Shown here: positions 16,171 to 24,698 of the stretch, piece by piece
Numbering within the stretch: position 1 is the stretch's first letter
Layout: each line of letters begins with the position of its first letter
DNA from: Bradyrhizobium zhengyangense
GTDB lineage: Bacteria; Pseudomonadota; Alphaproteobacteria; Rhizobiales; Xanthobacteraceae
DNA length: 64,000 bases
Direction of reading: 5' to 3'
Assembly: GCF_022012435.1 (NCBI RefSeq)
Contig: NZ_JAKLUA010000001.1
Span: 868,001-932,000, forward strand
Translations under genes and position numbers: made by a program
Notes under the pieces: generated by a model
Told to the model about the DNA's origin: nothing
Databases searched by the model: none
The model's input: only the letters and a program-made list of their open reading frames with translations

Positions 16171-16851
16171 TTGGAAACCGCGCTCTACCTCCCCGTCAAA
16201 CGATTCCTCGAAGGCCTCGGCTTCGACGTGAAGGGCGAGATCCGTGGCTGCGACCTCGTGGGCCTGAGCGCCGGCGATCCGCCTGTGGTGGTGATCGGCG
16301 AGCTCAAGCTCGCCTTCAATCTCGAACTGATCCTGCAAGCGGTCGATCGCGCACCGGCGGGCGACGAGATCTGGATCGCGGCCAAAATATCGGCGCGCGG
16401 CAAGGGCCGCGAGAGCGATGCGCGCTATCGCAATCTGTGTCGCCGTCTCGGCTTCGGTATGCTCGGGGTAACCGACAAGGGCCAGGTCGAGGTGCTGGTG
16501 AAGCCGCCTACGGCCGCACCGCGCCGCGAGCCGAAGACGCGCTCGCGGTTGGTTGCCGAACATCAGCGCCGCCAGGGCGATCCGGTGCTCGGGGGCAGCA
16601 CCCGCGCGCCGATCATGACGGCCTACCGGCAGCAGGCGCTGGCCTGCGCATCCGAGCTCGCGGCGGGCCCGCGGCGGATACGCGAGCTGCGGGAGCGCTG
16701 TCCCGATGCCGGCAAGATCTTGCTTAACAATGTGTATGGCTGGTTCGAGCGCGCCGACCGGGGAATCTACGGACTGACGCAGGCAGGACATGCGGCGCTG
16801 AAGCGCTGGCCGCAGCAACGCCCCGAGATCGGTGCCCCGTCACCGTCATGA
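16171..16851 (+). CDS. DUF2161 family PD-(D/E)XK nuclease-like protein
   Basis: A 226-residue cytosolic protein. The N-terminal half fits the DUF2161 nuclease-like fold: ALYLPVKRFLEGLGFDVKGE, GCDLVGLSAGDPPVVVIGELK with the D...ELK catalytic pattern near residues 27-48, and a Q in ILQAVDRA. The C-terminal part (about 165-215) looks like a winged helix (ILLNNVYGWFERADRGIYGL). The start appears to be TTG at 16171, as no ATG lies nearby in frame. Members are predicted phosphodiesterases of unknown target, possibly in DNA repair or defence. Confidence 0.75.
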   Translation: METALYLPVKRFLEGLGFDVKGEIRGCDLVGLSAGDPPVVVIGELKLAFNLELILQAVDRAPAGDEIWIAAKISARGKGRESDARYRNLCRRLGFGMLGVTDKGQVEVLVKPPTAAPRREPKTRSRLVAEHQRRQGDPVLGGSTRAPIMTAYRQQALACASELAAGPRRIRELRERCPDAGKILLNNVYGWFERADRGIYGLTQAGHAALKRWPQQRPEIGAPSPS

Positions 16852-16946
16852 CACCCGACCGGTGCATAGCTGAGATGCCACACGGATTTCATATTGCAAT
16901 GCAACATCTCCGGCACTAGGTATCCCGGCATCAAAACGAGGCCGTT

Positions 16947-17252
16947 ATGAGCGCAGACTGGAATACCAAATATGGCACGCGGCGCGTGCGCCACGATCCG
17001 CCTACCCTGGACGAGGCGATCTTCGCCGCTGTCGGCATTACCGACGACCAGGAGCAGCAGGCCGAGATCGCTGCCTCGCTGATGGGCATGCCGCTCGACG
17101 TGGTTCAGGCTGAGGTGAAGAAGCAGGCCCGCACCAACAGCCGCATCACCGCGACACGCGTGATCGCTGGCGAACAGGGCGCACAGCGCTCGGTTGTGGT
17201 TGAACGCCGCGTCGTTCGTCGCTTCGGCAACGACAAGCGCACCGGCACCTGA
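16947..17252 (+). CDS. Conserved protein of unknown function (101 aa)
   Basis: A 101-residue protein, MSADWNTKYGTRRVRHDPPT onward, with a helical middle (TLDEAIFAAVGITDDQEQQAEIAASLMG in parts) and a basic C-terminal tail rich in Arg and Val. It resembles short hypothetical proteins of bradyrhizobia; the helical core could be an HTH-like bundle. ATG at 16947 has GAGGCCGTT upstream. A bidirectional terminator follows 22 bp after the stop. Confidence 0.65.
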   Translation: MSADWNTKYGTRRVRHDPPTLDEAIFAAVGITDDQEQQAEIAASLMGMPLDVVQAEVKKQARTNSRITATRVIAGEQGAQRSVVVERRVVRRFGNDKRTGT

Positions 17253-17274
17253 GCCCTCATTTCCTCGCTTCAAC

Positions 17275-17310
17275 AAAAAAGCGGACCGGCCTTAGCCGAT
17301 CCGCTTTTTT
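17275..17310. terminator. Bidirectional rho-independent terminator
   Basis: AAAAAAGCGGA (17275-17285) pairs with TCCGCTTTTTT (17300-17310), with a further inner GGC/GCC pairing. It lies between convergent genes and has A and T tracts on both sides. Confidence 0.9.
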
Positions 17311-17328
17311 GATTCAGGCCTTTTGATT

Positions 17329-17940
17329 TCAGGCCGCGCGATTGGGGTACATGCTCGAGATCAGCTTCCAGCAAGTCGAGTTGAAGCTGAGTAGCGCGCG
17401 GCCGGCCTTGAACGGCGCCGAGGCGAGATCGGCAAGCTCGTCCTCTGGCGTCTTGGCCAGGTCGATCGTGCCGGTGGATTCGCCATGGCGGAATTGCAGG
17501 TTCGCGCCGAACTTCCTGGCGAGCGCACGCATGGCGTGATTCTCCGCGCCCGTGGTGATGCGCAGGCTCTTGTAACCCTTCCATCGCGCTTCCGCGATCA
17601 GGCGGCTGAACAGCACGGTGCCGACGTTCTGGCGGCGGGCGGAGGCCTCCACGCTGAAAGCGACTTCGGGCAGCGAATCGCCTTCCGGCGGATGCAGCTC
17701 GGCCGCACCACGGACCACGCCGTCGACGATGTAGGCAACAATCACGGTGCCGTCATCCGCGCAGCGCGCCGCGTAGCGCTCGATAAAACTGTCGTCGAGA
17801 AAACCGTTGAAGCGGTCGTGCCGGCTTTCGGCATCGAGTCTGAGCAAGTGGTCGCGCAACAGCGGCAACTCTTCCTGCTGGCTCAGGGTTCGCACATAGC
17901 CCGGAACGGACGTCGCGCGAACAGTCTCATCAAGTGTCAC
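17329..17940 (-). CDS. GNAT family N-acetyltransferase
   Basis: A 203-residue cytosolic acetyltransferase fold. The acetyl-CoA loop is in SVEASARRQNVGTVLFSRLI near residues 95-115 (RRQNVGT is the R/Q-x-x-G-x-G/A motif). It is preceded by strand GAAELHPPEGDSLPEVAFSV and followed by GAENHAMRALARKFG, the usual alpha4 segment. Substrate unknown. The C-terminal 40 residues (FKAGRALLSFNSTCWKLISS) are an unusual hydrophobic extension. Start at 17940 (MTLDETVRATSVPGY) with GAGGAG just upstream. Confidence 0.85.
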   Translation of the reverse strand: MTLDETVRATSVPGYVRTLSQQEELPLLRDHLLRLDAESRHDRFNGFLDDSFIERYAARCADDGTVIVAYIVDGVVRGAAELHPPEGDSLPEVAFSVEASARRQNVGTVLFSRLIAEARWKGYKSLRITTGAENHAMRALARKFGANLQFRHGESTGTIDLAKTPEDELADLASAPFKAGRALLSFNSTCWKLISSMYPNRAA

Positions 17941-18091
17941 GTCAAAACTCCTCTTGGTGTCCCTCGAGGAGGCGTTCGAATCCCTAGGCCCCCAATATTG
18001 TGCGTCGCAGCAAAATTTTCAAGACGGGAACCTGCTCAAGTTTCCGGCATTGGAGCGACCAATTCGTTAATAAAATCAAAGCCCCGTAGTC

Positions 18092-18490
18092 TTACAGGAC
18101 CAGCTGCGTCTGGGTCACCACAGCGACCAGCTTGCCGTCCTCGGTCTCCAGCCGAGTGGTCCAGACCTGGGTCCGGCGCCCCCGGTGAACCGGGGTCGCG
18201 GTCGCGATCACGGTGGCCCCCTCCTTGGCGCCGCCAATGAAGTTGGTCTTGCTCTCGAGCGTCGTCGTGCCCTTGGCATCCTCTGGCAGGTTGATCACGG
18301 TCGCCGCGGCGCCGACGGAATCGGCCAGCGCCATCACGGCGCCGCCGTGGATGGTGTGATTCAGGGTGCAGAGATCGGGCCTCACCGTCATCCGGGCGAC
18401 GACGCGATCCTTCCCCGCTTCGACGAATTCGACGCCCTTGAGCTCGGCGAACGGCATTTTCATCGCTTTAAGTTTTTCGAGCGGCGTCAT
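18092..18490 (-). CDS. PaaI-type hotdog thioesterase
   Basis: A 132-residue hotdog-fold protein. The catalytic region LNHTIHGGAVMALADSVGAA near residues 43-62 carries the conserved HGG turn and Asp, matching the PaaI/YbgC-related 4HBT group that hydrolyses acyl-CoA thioesters. The strand TTTLESKTNFIGGAKEG follows. The ATG at 18490 is favoured over an upstream in-frame start because GGGAGGAG lies 7-13 bp before it. Single gene; substrate unknown. Confidence 0.87.
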   Translation of the reverse strand: MTPLEKLKAMKMPFAELKGVEFVEAGKDRVVARMTVRPDLCTLNHTIHGGAVMALADSVGAAATVINLPEDAKGTTTLESKTNFIGGAKEGATVIATATPVHRGRRTQVWTTRLETEDGKLVAVVTQTQLVL

Positions 18491-18610
18491 CAGAACTCCT
18501 CCCAATTCCTAGATGTTTCAGCGTGAATGGCTTCGCGCGGCAAAGCAATGACGTCACAGGTAATGGTTATCGTGACGCCGACGCCCCGCCGTCGAGACCG
18601 CGCGTCGTTC

Positions 18611-19819
18611 TCAGGTCACGGCATTGACGACCTGATATTCCGGCCGCCGCCACACCTCACCCGCGATCACCTCCTCGATAATCTCGGCCGCCCGCATGAT
18701 CTCGCTCTCGCCGATGTACAGCGGCGTCATTCCGAACCTCATGATGTCGGGCGCACGGAAATCGCCGATAAGGCCGCGAGCGATCACAGCCTGCATCGCG
18801 GCATAGCCGCCCTCGAAGGCGAACGAGACTTGCGAACCACGACGCTCGTGAACGCGCGGGGTCACGAGCTTCAGAATTGGACAACGGCGCTCGACTTCCG
18901 CGATCAGGAGATCGCCAAGCGCCAGCGAGCGGGCGCGGACCTCCTTGAGGTCGACCCGATCCCAGATATCGAGCGAAGCCTCCAGCGCCGCCATCGCCAG
19001 CACCGGCGGGGTGCCGACACGCATGCGCTCGACGCCGCCGGCGGCCGCATAGCCAAGCTCAAACGCAAACGGCTTTGCGTGGCCCATCCATCCGGAGAGA
19101 GCCGCACGGGCGCCGTCGGCATGACGCGGCGCGACATAGAGAAACGCCGGCGCGCCGGGGCCAGCATTGATGTATTTGTAGGTACACCCGGCGGCGAAAT
19201 CGACACCACAGCCGGCGAGATCGACCGGCAGCGCGCCGGCCGAATGCGCGAGATCCCATACTGTAACGATGCCCAGCGCATGCGCCTTCGCGGTCAGCTT
19301 CGCCATGTCGTGACGATGGCCGGTGCGGTAGTCGACCTCGGTGATGTAGAGGACGGCGATCTCTTCCGACAGCGAGGCCTCGATCTCCTCCGGAGCAACC
19401 AGACGCAGCTGATGACCCCGGCCGAGCGTCGCGATCAAGCCTTCAGCCATATACAGATCAGTCGGAAAATTGCCGGTGTCCGACAGGACCACCTTGCGCG
19501 ATGCGTTCATGTCGAGCGCGGCGGCGAGCGCCTGGTATACCTTGAGCGAAAGCGTATCGCCAACCATCACCGATCCCGCCTCCGCGCCGATCAGCCGGGC
19601 GATGCGATTGCCGACATGGCGCGGCTGGGCATACCAGCCTGCGGTGTTCCAGGCGCGGATCAGCTCATTGCCCCACTCGGCGGTGATGACACGGTTGACG
19701 CGCTCGGCGACGCCAAGCGGCAGCGCGCCGAGCGAATTGCCGTCGAGATAGATCACGCCCTCAGGCAGATGAAACAGCGCTTTGGTGTCGTCGTAGACGC
19801 GAAGCCTGGACATGGTCAT
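18611..19819 (-). CDS. kynU: Kynureninase
   Basis: A 402-residue PLP enzyme that cleaves kynurenine to anthranilate and alanine. Key stretches are YLDGNSLGALP near residue 25, EWGNELIRAWNTAGWY near 48, DTLSLKVYQALAAAL near 88, ITEVDYRTGHRHDM near 160 and WDLAHSAGALPVDL near 190. The PLP-lysine segment is GCTYKYINAGPGAPAFLYV near 215. It is the last gene of a tryptophan-degradation operon: the dioxygenase stop codon lies two bases before its start. Confidence 0.95.
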   Translation of the reverse strand: MTMSRLRVYDDTKALFHLPEGVIYLDGNSLGALPLGVAERVNRVITAEWGNELIRAWNTAGWYAQPRHVGNRIARLIGAEAGSVMVGDTLSLKVYQALAAALDMNASRKVVLSDTGNFPTDLYMAEGLIATLGRGHQLRLVAPEEIEASLSEEIAVLYITEVDYRTGHRHDMAKLTAKAHALGIVTVWDLAHSAGALPVDLAGCGVDFAAGCTYKYINAGPGAPAFLYVAPRHADGARAALSGWMGHAKPFAFELGYAAAGGVERMRVGTPPVLAMAALEASLDIWDRVDLKEVRARSLALGDLLIAEVERRCPILKLVTPRVHERRGSQVSFAFEGGYAAMQAVIARGLIGDFRAPDIMRFGMTPLYIGESEIMRAAEIIEEVIAGEVWRRPEYQVVNAVT

Positions 19820-19821
19820 CT

Positions 19822-20661
19822 CTACAGAATCGTGCGCACGCGCCAGAGCTCCGGGAACAGCTCGACCTCCAGCATACGCTTGAGGTAGCTGACGCCGCCG
19901 GTGCCACCGGTGCCGCGCTTGAAGCCGATGACGCGCTCGACTGTCGTGACATGGTTGAAGCGCCAGCGCCGGAAATAATCCTCGAAATCGACCAGCTTCT
20001 CGGCGAGCTCGTACAGCATCCAGTGCGTCTCCGGCGCCTGGTAGACCTCGCGCCAGGCGTGAAGCACGCCCTCGCTGAAGCTGTGGGTCTCACGGACATC
20101 GCGCGCCAGCACAGCGGCCGGCATCTTGAGCCCGTTGCGGTTCGCAAGCCGCAGCACCTCGTCATAGAGGCTCGGCGTCGCAAGCTCGGCCTCGAGCAGT
20201 TTTGTCGTTTCCACGTCGTGCGCGTGCGGCTTCAGCATGGCGTGGTTGCGATTCCCGAGCAGATATTCGATCAGCCGGTACTGCCGCGACTGGAAGCCCG
20301 AGGACTGGCCGAGCTGGGAGCGGAAGCGGGTGTATTCGCTCGGGGTCATCGTCCGCAGCACGTCCCAGGCATTGTTGAGCTGCTCGAAGATGCGCGACAT
20401 CCGCGCCAGCATCTTCATGGCAGGAGCCACATCATCTTTGGCGATGGCACGACGCGCGGCGCTGAGCTCGTGGATTGCGAGCCGCATCCACAGCTCGGTG
20501 GTCTGATGCTGGATGATGAACAGCATCTCGTCATGCGCCTCCGAGAGTGGGTGCTGCGCGCCGAGGATCGCATCCAGCGACAGATAGTCGCCGTAGGACA
20601 TGCGCCGGGCGAAATCCGTCTCGGCGCCTTCGCTTGAGGGATCATAATCGCTGGACGTCAT
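19822..20661 (-). CDS. kynA: Tryptophan 2,3-dioxygenase
   Basis: A 279-residue heme enzyme that opens the indole ring of tryptophan to give N-formylkynurenine. The family pattern is complete: [20 protein letters not shown] near 20-40, [18 protein letters not shown] with the distal His near 50, then [20 protein letters not shown] near 120-140 and the C-terminal [20 protein letters not shown] (region 237-256) with the proximal His. It lies between the formamidase-like hydrolase (32 bp upstream) and kynureninase (2 bp downstream). Confidence 0.96.
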   Translation of the reverse strand: MTSSDYDPSSEGAETDFARRMSYGDYLSLDAILGAQHPLSEAHDEMLFIIQHQTTELWMRLAIHELSAARRAIAKDDVAPAMKMLARMSRIFEQLNNAWDVLRTMTPSEYTRFRSQLGQSSGFQSRQYRLIEYLLGNRNHAMLKPHAHDVETTKLLEAELATPSLYDEVLRLANRNGLKMPAAVLARDVRETHSFSEGVLHAWREVYQAPETHWMLYELAEKLVDFEDYFRRWRFNHVTTVERVIGFKRGTGGTGGVSYLKRMLEVELFPELWRVRTIL

Positions 20662-20693
20662 GAGAGGTCCTTTCGGTCGATCATCCCTGCCCG

Positions 20694-21503
20694 CTAGTCG
20701 AGCCCGATCAGGCGCGCGGTGATCTGCGAGGACGGGTCCTTCAGCGCGTCGATCACGGTGAAATGGTTGAGCCCGGGATCGACGACAAGACGTGTCGGGA
20801 CGTCAAAGCCGGTCCATACGTTGGCCAGCAAATCGGACTGGCGGATGAATTCCGGCCGCTCGCTGCCACCGACCCAGGCGGTAACGGGCGAATGGCCCCG
20901 CGGCAGATGCAGCGCCGCGCTCTCCAGCGCCGCCTCCTCCATGGTCATGCGCAGCGTCTCGTTCATCTTCGTCTTCAAAAGCGGCCGCAGATCGTGCAGC
21001 CCGCTGATCGAAAGCGTGCCGGCGATGCGGTTGAAGACTGAAGGCTCGAGCCGGCTGTCGTCGCACAGCATGCGCGTGACGAGATGACCGCCCGCCGAAT
21101 GCCCGGCGAGCCGGATCGGTCCCCCGACGAGCGAGGCTGCTTTCGTGGTCGCGGCAATGATCTCCGCGGTCATGTCGGAAATGCGCGCAGCGGGGGCCAG
21201 CGTGTAGCTCGGCAAGCAAACCGTCCAGCCGTGACGCCGCGCGCCTTCGGCGAGGTCCGTCCAGGCCGATTTGTCGAAGCGCATCCAGTAGCCGCCGTGC
21301 ACGAACACGACGAGACCCTTGCTGTCGCCATCGGGCAGGATCAGATCAAAGCTCTGACGCTCACCGGAGCCATAGGCGACGTCGGCGCGAAAATGCTTCA
21401 GCCCCGCCCGATAGGCCGCCGCCCGCTCCGCCCATTGCGCCGGCATCTTGTCCGAGCCCGGGATATGGGCCGAGTTGGCATAAGCATCATCCCAATCGCG
21501 CAT
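20694..21503 (-). CDS. Alpha/beta hydrolase, probable kynurenine formamidase
   Basis: A 269-residue alpha/beta hydrolase with the oxyanion motif [17 protein letters not shown] near residue 68-84, nucleophile elbow [11 protein letters not shown] near 135 and an acid/His end with [13 protein letters not shown] near 245. The fold is that of the eukaryote-like arylformamidase group, not the metal-dependent bacterial KynB. As first gene of the operon with tryptophan dioxygenase and kynureninase it very probably hydrolyses N-formylkynurenine. The ATG at 21503 has GGGAG upstream; an earlier in-frame start is unlikely. Confidence 0.85.
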   Translation of the reverse strand: MRDWDDAYANSAHIPGSDKMPAQWAERAAAYRAGLKHFRADVAYGSGERQSFDLILPDGDSKGLVVFVHGGYWMRFDKSAWTDLAEGARRHGWTVCLPSYTLAPAARISDMTAEIIAATTKAASLVGGPIRLAGHSAGGHLVTRMLCDDSRLEPSVFNRIAGTLSISGLHDLRPLLKTKMNETLRMTMEEAALESAALHLPRGHSPVTAWVGGSERPEFIRQSDLLANVWTGFDVPTRLVVDPGLNHFTVIDALKDPSSQITARLIGLD

Positions 21504-21632
21504 CGTGACTCCCGGGGACTCGTTCAGCGAACCCCAGTCTGCCACCGGTCAGGGCGGCATCCTAGTCTTTATTTTAAGCTTAAAGGAATTGGCGAGCCGT
21601 TGTTTCGGGCAACTGGCGCCACAACCAAGATG

Positions 21633-21728
21633 CCGTAGGGTCGGCAAAGCGAAAGCGTGCCCACGGTTTCGTTGAAATCGAGAAAGCTCGTGGGCACGGC
21701 GCAAGTGCGCCTTTGCCAATCCTACGGG
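21633..21728. repeat. Palindromic intergenic repeat
   Basis: Two arms of about 33-40 bp, 21633-21665 and 21689-21728, are imperfect inverted repeats of each other (CCGTAGG..GGCAAA..GCG..TGCCCACG against its complement), with a 23-bp spacer. It occupies the gap between the kynurenine operon and the truncated deacylase copy. It resembles the REP-type palindromes frequent in bradyrhizobia. Confidence 0.75.
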
Positions 21729-21748
21729 ACCGTGGTCGTGGCGACGCC

Positions 21749-22235
21749 TACGCCTTCTCCACCCCACACCACTCCGCGATGAACAGCGCCATCGCCTTGG
21801 TCGTCTTCTTAAGCGATTCCAGATCGACAAATTCGTTGAAGCCGTGCATCTCGCCGCCGCTGGCGCCGAAGCACAGGCTGGGGATGCCGTGGTTGAGGCC
21901 GTAGAAGCGGGTGTCAGTGAGCGCGGTGAAGACGAGGTCCTCGACCGCGCCGCCATAGACCTTGTTGAAGGCCTTGCCGAAGGCCGCTTCCGGCGCCGCG
22001 GAATCGGTCAACTCATAGCCTTCCGACAGGAAGCCGGACCATTCCACATCAGGCGGATTGTTGGCGAGGAAGCGGTGGTTGCGCGAGGCCGCGGCGATGC
22101 ACGCCAGAATTTCCTTCTGGTGATCGGCGATCGACCAGCCCAGCAGGACGGCGATTCGGCAATCGACGTCGCACCAGGCCGGGACGCTGGAAGCCCAGTC
22201 GCCGCCCTTGATGATGCCGGGGTTGAAATTGATGG
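21749..22235 (-). pseudogene. Truncated 3' copy of an M20 deacylase gene
   Basis: This 487-bp segment is nearly identical to 23370-23856, the last ~162 codons of the intact deacylase gene. It keeps an open frame down to the same stop codon (only scattered differences such as GGG-to-AGG or GAG-to-GAT type changes), but the 5' part is missing: upstream of 22235 the frame runs into TGA near 22252 and there is no start codon. It begins exactly at the stop codon of the gene and is a partial duplication, not a functional gene. The fresh similarity implies a recent event or ongoing gene conversion. Confidence 0.85.
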
Positions 22236-22344
22236 CATATTGAAGCGAGGATCAATCTTTGCGTGCTCGCCAAATGGGTCGGTCACTCAAACTCGCGAGA
22301 AGAAGTGAATGCCAGCGAGTTTCTAGTCAGCGCTGCGACAACAC

Positions 22345-22497
22345 TCAGATAAGACCCCAACGCTTAAGGTGGCCTTTCACTTCCTCCTCATCACGCCCGA
22401 AGTGTATCGCGACCTCGACCACTATTTGATCGTCACTCAATCCCTTGGCTTTTAATCTTCGGACCAAACGCTCAATAAACACGCGGTCACCATTCAT
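22345..22497 (-). CDS. Small protein of unknown function (50 aa)
   Basis: An unrecognised 50-residue open frame, MNGDRVFIERLVRRLKAKGL then a helix-turn-helix-like SDDQIVVEVAIHFGRDEEEV, ending KRWGLI. The ATG at 22497 follows a GGGGGG tract that may act as a ribosome site. It precedes no known gene and lies in the island between the two deacylase copies. The regular helical pattern argues for real coding, but the length keeps confidence low. Confidence 0.45.
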   Translation of the reverse strand: MNGDRVFIERLVRRLKAKGLSDDQIVVEVAIHFGRDEEEVKGHLKRWGLI

Positions 22498-22556
22498 TGG
22501 CGCCCCCCTAGCAAGCAACCAACCGGCGAGATTAGTGGTTTTGATTTTTTGAGGCC

Positions 22557-23111
22557 TTAGTACTTTTCGTCGAGCGACTTTATGAACCGCTGAGCGTCTT
22601 CTTTATTGAGGAGATGAGGAACGGTACGCTTCACCCAAAGATCTTTAGTGCTCTTCACGGCCTTCGCGACAACATCATTCAGCCTACCCTTCTCTGCATC
22701 ACCTTCAATATGGAACTCATCAGCAATCTCGCTGGAGACCTTGGCGGTCACCAAGTCATTGAAGATGTCGAGCAGGTCGATGGCTTTCATGCTGCGCTCC
22801 TGTTGGCCGCTCACGAACTGAAAGATCTTGAACAACGCCAGCAACGACGCCAAGTTCAGAAGCAGTGCGACCGCAGCGGTCACTGCATTCCAATTTGGGT
22901 CGACGTCAGCGGGGTTCCAGTTTCCAGCTAGCGTGATCAAGACGAGTTGATAAACCGTGCTTAGCTTTGGTTTACCAGGCGTAAAGTATTCCGCTGACAC
23001 CGCCAGCACCAAGATGGCAGCCGCGATTGCACCAAATGCTGCGATCCGACGCTCTCGTGGTCCGATCGCCATGATCTGAATCAAAGGCCCGGGAAAAACT
23101 GCAAGCGCCAC
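22557..23111 (-). CDS. Membrane protein of unknown function
   Basis: A 184-residue protein with two predicted membrane helices, about residues 24-42 (IAAFGAIAAAILVLAVSAEY) and 78-98 (AVTAAVALLLNLASLLALFK). A charged cytosolic or periplasmic C-terminal half (100-184) is rich in Lys, Asp and Glu (DLLDIFNDLVTAKVSSEIAD). Start could be 23111 or the ATG at 23072 (MAIGPRERR). Its base composition is clearly less GC-rich than its neighbours, and it lies between the two deacylase repeats, so it may have been acquired. No family recognised. Confidence 0.6.
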   Translation of the reverse strand: MALAVFPGPLIQIMAIGPRERRIAAFGAIAAAILVLAVSAEYFTPGKPKLSTVYQLVLITLAGNWNPADVDPNWNAVTAAVALLLNLASLLALFKIFQFVSGQQERSMKAIDLLDIFNDLVTAKVSSEIADEFHIEGDAEKGRLNDVVAKAVKSTKDLWVKRTVPHLLNKEDAQRFIKSLDEKY

Positions 23112-23369
23112 CGTTTAGGACGGCGGTCGAAAAAATGAACGTTAACTACAAGATTTGGCATCTGGTTATGCCTTCCCCGCCGACGCGTTTACAACGCGCC
23201 GCCCCTACCCAGCAGTTGAAGTCAATCCGACTCTCGCGCATGAGGCAAGTCCCGGGGGCCGTTTCGCGGAACTCTTTTTGGGCTGTGTGATCCACGCAAC
23301 AGCGACAGGAATCTAAAGTTTTCACGCCGCTCAACCCCCGAAGGGGAAGATTGCATTCGCATCCCGCCG
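23112..23369. other. Intergenic region, no gene recognised
   Basis: About 260 bp between the deacylase gene's stop and the membrane-protein gene. A short overlapping open frame exists on the minus strand but lacks a ribosome site and family resemblance. The base composition is mixed, suggesting a junction created by the duplication. Confidence 0.3.
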
Positions 23370-24647
23370 CTACGCCTTCTCCACCCCACACCATTCCGCA
23401 ACGAACAGCGCCATCGCCTTGGTCGTCTTCTTAAGCGATTCCAGATCGACAAATTCGTTGAAGCCGTGCATCTCGCCGCCGCTGGCGCCGAAGCACAGGC
23501 TGGGGATGCCGTGGTTGAGGCCGTAGAAGCGGGTGTCAGTGAGCGCGGTGAAGACGAGGTCCTCGACCGCGCCGCCATAGACCTTGTTGAAGGCCTTGCC
23601 GAAGGCCGCTTCCGGCGCCGCGGAATCGGTCAGCTCATAGCCTTCCGACAGGAAGCCGGACCATTCCACCTCAGGCGGATTGTTGGCGAGGAAGCGGTGG
23701 TTGCGCGAGGCCGCGGCGATGCACGCCAGAATTTCCTTCTGGTGATCGGCGATCGACCAGCCCGGCAGGACGGCGATTCGGCAATCGACGTCGCACCAGG
23801 CTGGGACGCTGGAAGCCCAGTCGCCGCCCTTGATGATGCCGGGGTTGAAATTGATGGGGTGGTTGAGCGTCTTGAAGTGACGGTCGGCCTTGGCCCGCTC
23901 GTTCCATTCGATCTCGAGCTTCTGCACCGCCTGGATCAGGTGATACGCCGCCATGATCGCGTTGGCGCCCGAGCCCGCATGCGCGACGTGGACCGGATGA
24001 CCCTTCACGCGCAGGCGAAACCAGATCACGCCGACCTGCGAGCGCACCATTTTGCCACTGGTCGGCTCGGGGATGAAGCAGGCGTCGGCGCGATAGCCGC
24101 GCTGAAGCGTCGAGAGTGCGCCGACGCCAGTGCTTTCCTCCTCGATCACTGACTGGAAATGAATGCGCGCGGTCGGCTTCAGACCGGCCGCCTTGATCGC
24201 GTCGAGCGCATAGAGTGCGCCGATCGTACCCGACTTCATGTCGCAGGCGCCGCGGCCGAACATCTTGCCGTCCTTGATGACGGGCGAGAACGGCGGCGTG
24301 TCCCACAGTTCCAGCGGGCCCGCAGGCACCACGTCGCAGTGACCCTGGAGGATCAGCGATTTGCCCGCTTCCGTCGCCGGCCGATAGGTGCCGACCACCG
24401 TGCGTGCCCTCGAGAAATCATGCTCGATCGGCCCGAAGCCACGGAGGTCTTTCAAGTCATCGACATTGATGTGCCAGTCGTCGAGCTCGTAGCCGCGCGC
24501 CCGCAGGAGGTCGCCGATCATGTCCTGGCACGGCCCCTCCGCCCCGCGGGTCGAAGGGATCGCGACGAAATCGCGAGTGGTCGCAAGCTGGGCTTCGAAG
24601 CCGGCGTCGACGGCGTCAAGAATCCTCTGTTGCGTTTCGGCGTTCAT
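23370..24647 (-). CDS. M20 family deacylase (ArgE/DapE-like)
   Basis: A 425-residue cytosolic dizinc amidohydrolase. Metal ligands sit in LILQGHCDVVPAG near residue 95 (H-x-D), FGRGACDMKSG near 122, a catalytic EE in VIEEESTG near 157, and a C-terminal His in GASGGEMHGFNEFVDLESL near 390. The family removes acyl groups from amino acids and peptides (acetylornithine, succinyl-diaminopimelate and others). The exact substrate cannot be set, and the position away from arginine or lysine genes argues against a biosynthetic role. ATG at 24647 with GGAG upstream is preferred to an earlier start. Its 3' 487 bp is duplicated at 21749-22235. Confidence 0.9.
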   Translation of the reverse strand: MNAETQQRILDAVDAGFEAQLATTRDFVAIPSTRGAEGPCQDMIGDLLRARGYELDDWHINVDDLKDLRGFGPIEHDFSRARTVVGTYRPATEAGKSLILQGHCDVVPAGPLELWDTPPFSPVIKDGKMFGRGACDMKSGTIGALYALDAIKAAGLKPTARIHFQSVIEEESTGVGALSTLQRGYRADACFIPEPTSGKMVRSQVGVIWFRLRVKGHPVHVAHAGSGANAIMAAYHLIQAVQKLEIEWNERAKADRHFKTLNHPINFNPGIIKGGDWASSVPAWCDVDCRIAVLPGWSIADHQKEILACIAAASRNHRFLANNPPEVEWSGFLSEGYELTDSAAPEAAFGKAFNKVYGGAVEDLVFTALTDTRFYGLNHGIPSLCFGASGGEMHGFNEFVDLESLKKTTKAMALFVAEWCGVEKA

Positions 24648-24698
24648 CAGGCAACTCCGGGCATCCATTGATCGAGGGTGCGCGCAAGCTAGCCGATT

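Noticed and set aside
18527..19888. A 453-codon plus-strand frame over kynureninase
   Set aside because: Shadow frame; the minus strand encodes kynureninase with intact PLP motifs and operon partners.
21549..21956. A separate small gene upstream of the truncated deacylase
   Set aside because: Its sequence is an alternative frame of the duplicated deacylase end, and an identical shadow appears at the intact copy (23222-23578).
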